Assembly (NCBI RefSeq): GCF_042453785.1
Contig: NC_091664.1
Coordinates: 1,975,001-2,039,000, forward strand
Direction of reading: 5' to 3'
DNA length: 64,000 nt
Source: Malus domestica
Taxonomy: Eukaryota > Streptophyta > Magnoliopsida > Rosales > Rosaceae
The first letter of the stretch is position 1. Every line of letters begins with the position of its first letter. This document shows positions 60,663 through 64,000 of this stretch, in pieces. Under the pieces are notes generated by a model. The model saw only the letters and a list, made by a program, of their open reading frames with translations, searched no databases and was not told the DNA's origin. Made by a program: the position numbers and the translations under genes.

Positions 60663-62389
60663 GTCTGGTTTTTTGGTTTGGTGTTTCTGTTTTTGGTTTA
60701 GAGAGGGAGGCGTTTTGTACAGAAAGACGACGAAAGGAAGGATGCTGCCTCTGTTCGCTACGGCTGTTGAAGCCTTAGGTTTTCTTCTTTTTTAATTTTT
60801 TACTTTTTATTTCCTTTATCAATCTTCTTTTCTTTTTTAAATTTGTATTATAGAATGTATATAAATACCCATTTTCAATTAATCCCTTCATGAATGAGAA
60901 ATGTAGCCGCTTAGTAAAAACAAGAGGGGTTAGGTTCAGATTTCATGGATGATGAATTTGAAGTTAAATTATTCTCTTACTATAAAGAGCTTGTTTGAAA
61001 GCGCATTGTTTGAAAGCGCGTTGAGAGATGAATGAAAGTGTTTTTTGGTAAAATGTTTTTGAAATCAATTATTAGTAAAAATTTAAGTATATCTCTCTAA
61101 GAAGCACATATATGGTATTTTTTTCTGAAAATACTTGAAATGCTTTAAGAACCTAAAATTAATTTTTTTTAAAATACTTTCAACAATTTTAAAAATAAAG
61201 TCAAAACGAGTCTACAAGAAGAATAAGAAATATTATTGTATATTAGAGAGCAATTTTCGATCTTCCATAATAATAAGCTCTAAAAAAATTGAAGCTTTTT
61301 GCTTTTAGAAAGAAAAAAAAAGGAAAAGAGAAAAAAGGTTGATGTGGGTCATATATATGTACATGTAGATTGTAGATGAGAGGCCCACAGACGCAAACTG
61401 ATACACTCTGGACTTGAAGTGGTAGTGGGTCCCCCACGTGAGAATGAGCTGGTGCTTCACTGATAACGCGTGGACCTCCCACCGTTTCAAGTTCACCAAA
61501 ACGGCAGAAAATACGATCCCTCCGTCATCACACCGATGGTTTATTATTTCCGAAGTTTCGCGTTAATTAACGCCATTTGCGGATTGCTCGTTTGAACTTC
61601 ACGTAAAGCCCAAGCTTCTCATTTTTTGAGAATTCTTTTAGTGAGCTGAAAGTACGATCCTGTATAAAAACAGAGCGGTGGAGTCATGATTTTCAAATAA
61701 TAGGTCATAATACTAACCAAAAATACTTCATTGAGTAATTTCGTTGAGCACCTACTAGACACTTGTCAATTCATGCTAATATATGTCGAAAACTTATGCT
61801 AACATATGTCGACAACTACTATTATTTATAAAGGCTTGTCAAGGGTGAATGCAGAATACTATAAAGTAATGTTAAAGATTGTCAAGACTTGTCAAATAAG
61901 GCATTTTATCGAGCATATGATGCACTTAATAAAGTCACACACAATAAAAGAGAAAAGAAAGCCAAATATGATAGAATAAAATATAAGAAATAGGAGGAAG
62001 TTGTAATTTAATTTGTCTTAGTTATTTATAGAAGTCAAACATAATACACAAATAAAATACATGGGGCATTTGAAGTGTTGGGGTCAAGAATAACCATAGA
62101 CTCCATGCTAGCTCTGCCATTGATAGAAAGTGTAGGAATTTTATTGAACCTTTTTCTATGCCAACTTATTCTCAACACTCATATCTAAACTACATATTAT
62201 TGAAACTCTATTTGTCAACCAAAAGAGAGTCAAAAGACATTTTTGTCTTCTATCACGACAAAAATGTTAAGGACAGTAACGTAATTTTAAAGAATAAAAT
62301 GTTGGTTTTTTTTTAAACCTCGCCTACAATTGATTTGATCATCTCTATTTAAAAATAATGAATAAAATAATAAATAAATAAAACCTCTG
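60663..62389. other. TMK upstream region and intergenic sequence
   Basis: No gene recognised. A MITE-like stretch (about 60985-61215) shares motifs with 54020-54275. G-box-like CACGTG occurs near 61435 (CCCCCACGTGAG), about 0.8 kb upstream of the TMK start; its relevance is unknown. Confidence 0.35.
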
Positions 62390-62972
62390 TTTGGGCCCAA
62401 AATGACGTTTTTGGGTTGAGCCCATAATCACTTTCGGTCCAATAAGAAAGGTGTTATGAATTTCAGGATATTCTCACCAAAGGCCCCGCCCAATAGGGAT
62501 ACGGTCGAGTTCTATTAGGAAATGGTTTCATTTGGATAAGGGTGAGTGGCCGAGTCCTAGTATAATAAAGAATCCTTATAGACCAGTTATGCTCTAAATA
62601 GGAAAAGATGTCAAGAATCAAGGGTTCAATTTGGGTGATAATAAAGCTAGATTTAGAATCCCACATGAACCAGGACTGACCGAAGCCCATTTGGATTTAA
62701 TCAAGGAATTGAGGTCCGAGTAGGGTTCTACTTCGACTGTGAGGAATCACTACTATAAATAGATAGAAGAGTACATCATTCAAGTCTCCCCAAATCAACA
62801 CACAGAATTACCCTGCTCAAACTCTCGCTCTACGTGAAACCTCTCAAACATCTTGAGATTTTTATTGCCTTTTTTCCCACCAACATACCTTCTGTTTAGA
62901 TAAACATTACTGTGTTGGCAACCGGTAACACCTTTGGTTTGGGTAAATAGCATTGGAGCCATAAAATCAGCA
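62390..62972 (+). repeat. LTR-like fragment of another retroelement
   Basis: TATA-like CTATAAATAGATAGAAG near 62754-62770, followed by a leader with CTCTCGCTCTACGTGAAACC and an end near GGCAACCGGTAACACC. CATTGGAGCC near 62951 may be a primer-binding-site remnant. No coding region. Class is uncertain. Confidence 0.45.
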
Positions 62973-64000
62973 TGTCACACCCCAATCCCGACATACGTCT
63001 AGGATCGACACGTGATGTCACCTAATACCCGTATCTATCATACCCCGCCTTCGAGATATGGGCAGAGCACAATTCGATAATCGAATCACACAGTAATTTT
63101 TCGTATGCTTTATGGCTGCATCTAACCTCCTCGTTAGACTGCCTACGTACCTTAAATAGGGATAAAGTCATTCATAGTTCGTCATGCACTATAATTGACA
63201 TATGTCACAGTCCATTTAAGCCGAAAGGCATAATGTTTCTCAATCAATATCATGAAATTACTAGACCCAGGGTTACATAACAAACCCATATGAAAATCAT
63301 GATTTCCCTTCCATCTTCTATATAAGTCATTATGTCGCAACAAGATACCGCAATTCACAACATATATCATATCAAGGAACCGACAAAGCACAATACAATT
63401 CTCTAGCCACATTAATTAACTAATTTGCCCAAAATAATAACAACTATAACCATATCTTCTAAATTCATACTTTATGAAATCATAATCGAATCATAGAAAA
63501 TCCTGAAGGAGTCACCCAAACGTCCAACATCTTTTCTAATTCAATTCACAAGATTCTTAAAACCATTGCTCACAAATATTCTAAAACTAAGGCTAGAGTG
63601 ACACAGTTAAGCCAAGCTTACATCTCTGAAGCTGATATCAAATCTAAGAAACCAACAAGTCAAGTGATGCAACTTTGGACCACTTAACAGAATCTAAACC
63701 AGGAAACGATTTCAGACCATCACTCAATGGAATCGCGAAATAGAAGGGATTCCGAACCATCACTCAACGGAATCCAAACAAGGACACGATTCTGGACCAT
63801 CACTCAATGGAATCACTTGCACTATCAACTTCTCAAGACCACTAACTATCTTATCATACAAGCATGAAAGTTATACATAATACTTCTCATAAGATTTTGG
63901 GTTCACATCATCCTAAAAACAATCATACACATCATACTGATCATACATATCTAACCACATTTCATAAACGTTCCCAAGCTACAGTTGAATCACAATTAAT
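62973..64000 (-). repeat. Chromovirus-type LTR fragment running off the window
   Basis: It begins TGTCACACCCCAATCCC, the inverse of the ...GGGGTGTGACA ending seen in the 40-50 kb LTRs, so an LTR in minus orientation likely starts here. Short palindromic units of about 27 bp recur at 63707-63735, 63748-63774 and 63788-63814 (GATTC...CCATCACTCAATGG...AATC), spaced about 40 bp. The rest lies outside the window. Confidence 0.6.

Overview
This window is nuclear DNA of a dicot plant. Genes have many introns with GT-AG borders, long AT-rich intergenic stretches, and a dense load of LTR retrotransposons and miniature inverted-repeat elements (MITEs). The protein families and the repeat style suggest Rosaceae, probably the apple/pear tribe. 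That taxonomic step is inference.

Six host genes are supported, all on the minus strand. They are a single-exon DYW-type PPR editing factor (4102-5934), an 18-exon plastid acyl-ACP synthetase of the AAE15/AAE16 type (8661-15821), a single-exon F-box gene (20580-21830), a second intact 18-exon AAE15-type gene (24930-33994), a four-exon GH17 beta-1,3-glucanase with an X8 domain (36220-38358), and a two-exon TMK-type LRR receptor kinase (57393-60619). From memory of Arabidopsis loci, PPR At4g14050, AAE15 At4g14070 and GH17 At4g14080 lie together, as do TMK4 At3g23750, GH17 At3g23770 and AAE16 At3g23790. The window therefore looks like the undivided ancestral block, with a local AAE15 duplication and an F-box gene between the copies. 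The genes share no single pathway: organelle RNA editing, plastid fatty-acid activation, SCF ubiquitination, cell-wall callose turnover and auxin-related signalling.

Region by region: 1-4100 holds an LTR fragment and several MITEs. 5935-8660 holds three MITEs with perfect 9-bp target duplications, one nested in another MITE, plus the 3' end of an RTE LINE. 15822-20580 holds a PIF/Harbinger-like nest, a broken RNase H-like gene split by a MITE, and an LTR-like remnant. 21831-24930 holds more nested MITEs. 39395-52975 is a stack of nested retroelements whose core is a 9.4-kb Tekay-like chromovirus with 2.2-kb LTRs and a perfect ATCCA duplication; its coding region is dead. 54356-55224 is a large foldback element. 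62390-64000 has further LTR sequence that runs off the end.

The most unusual signal is an array of two-step hairpin modules inside the chromovirus-type LTRs (five to seven per LTR). Both stems change with compensation while the bulges (CGTACAG on the 5' side, TCCG on the 3' side) stay fixed. This looks like a structured, repeated RNA element in the LTR or leader and deserves testing.
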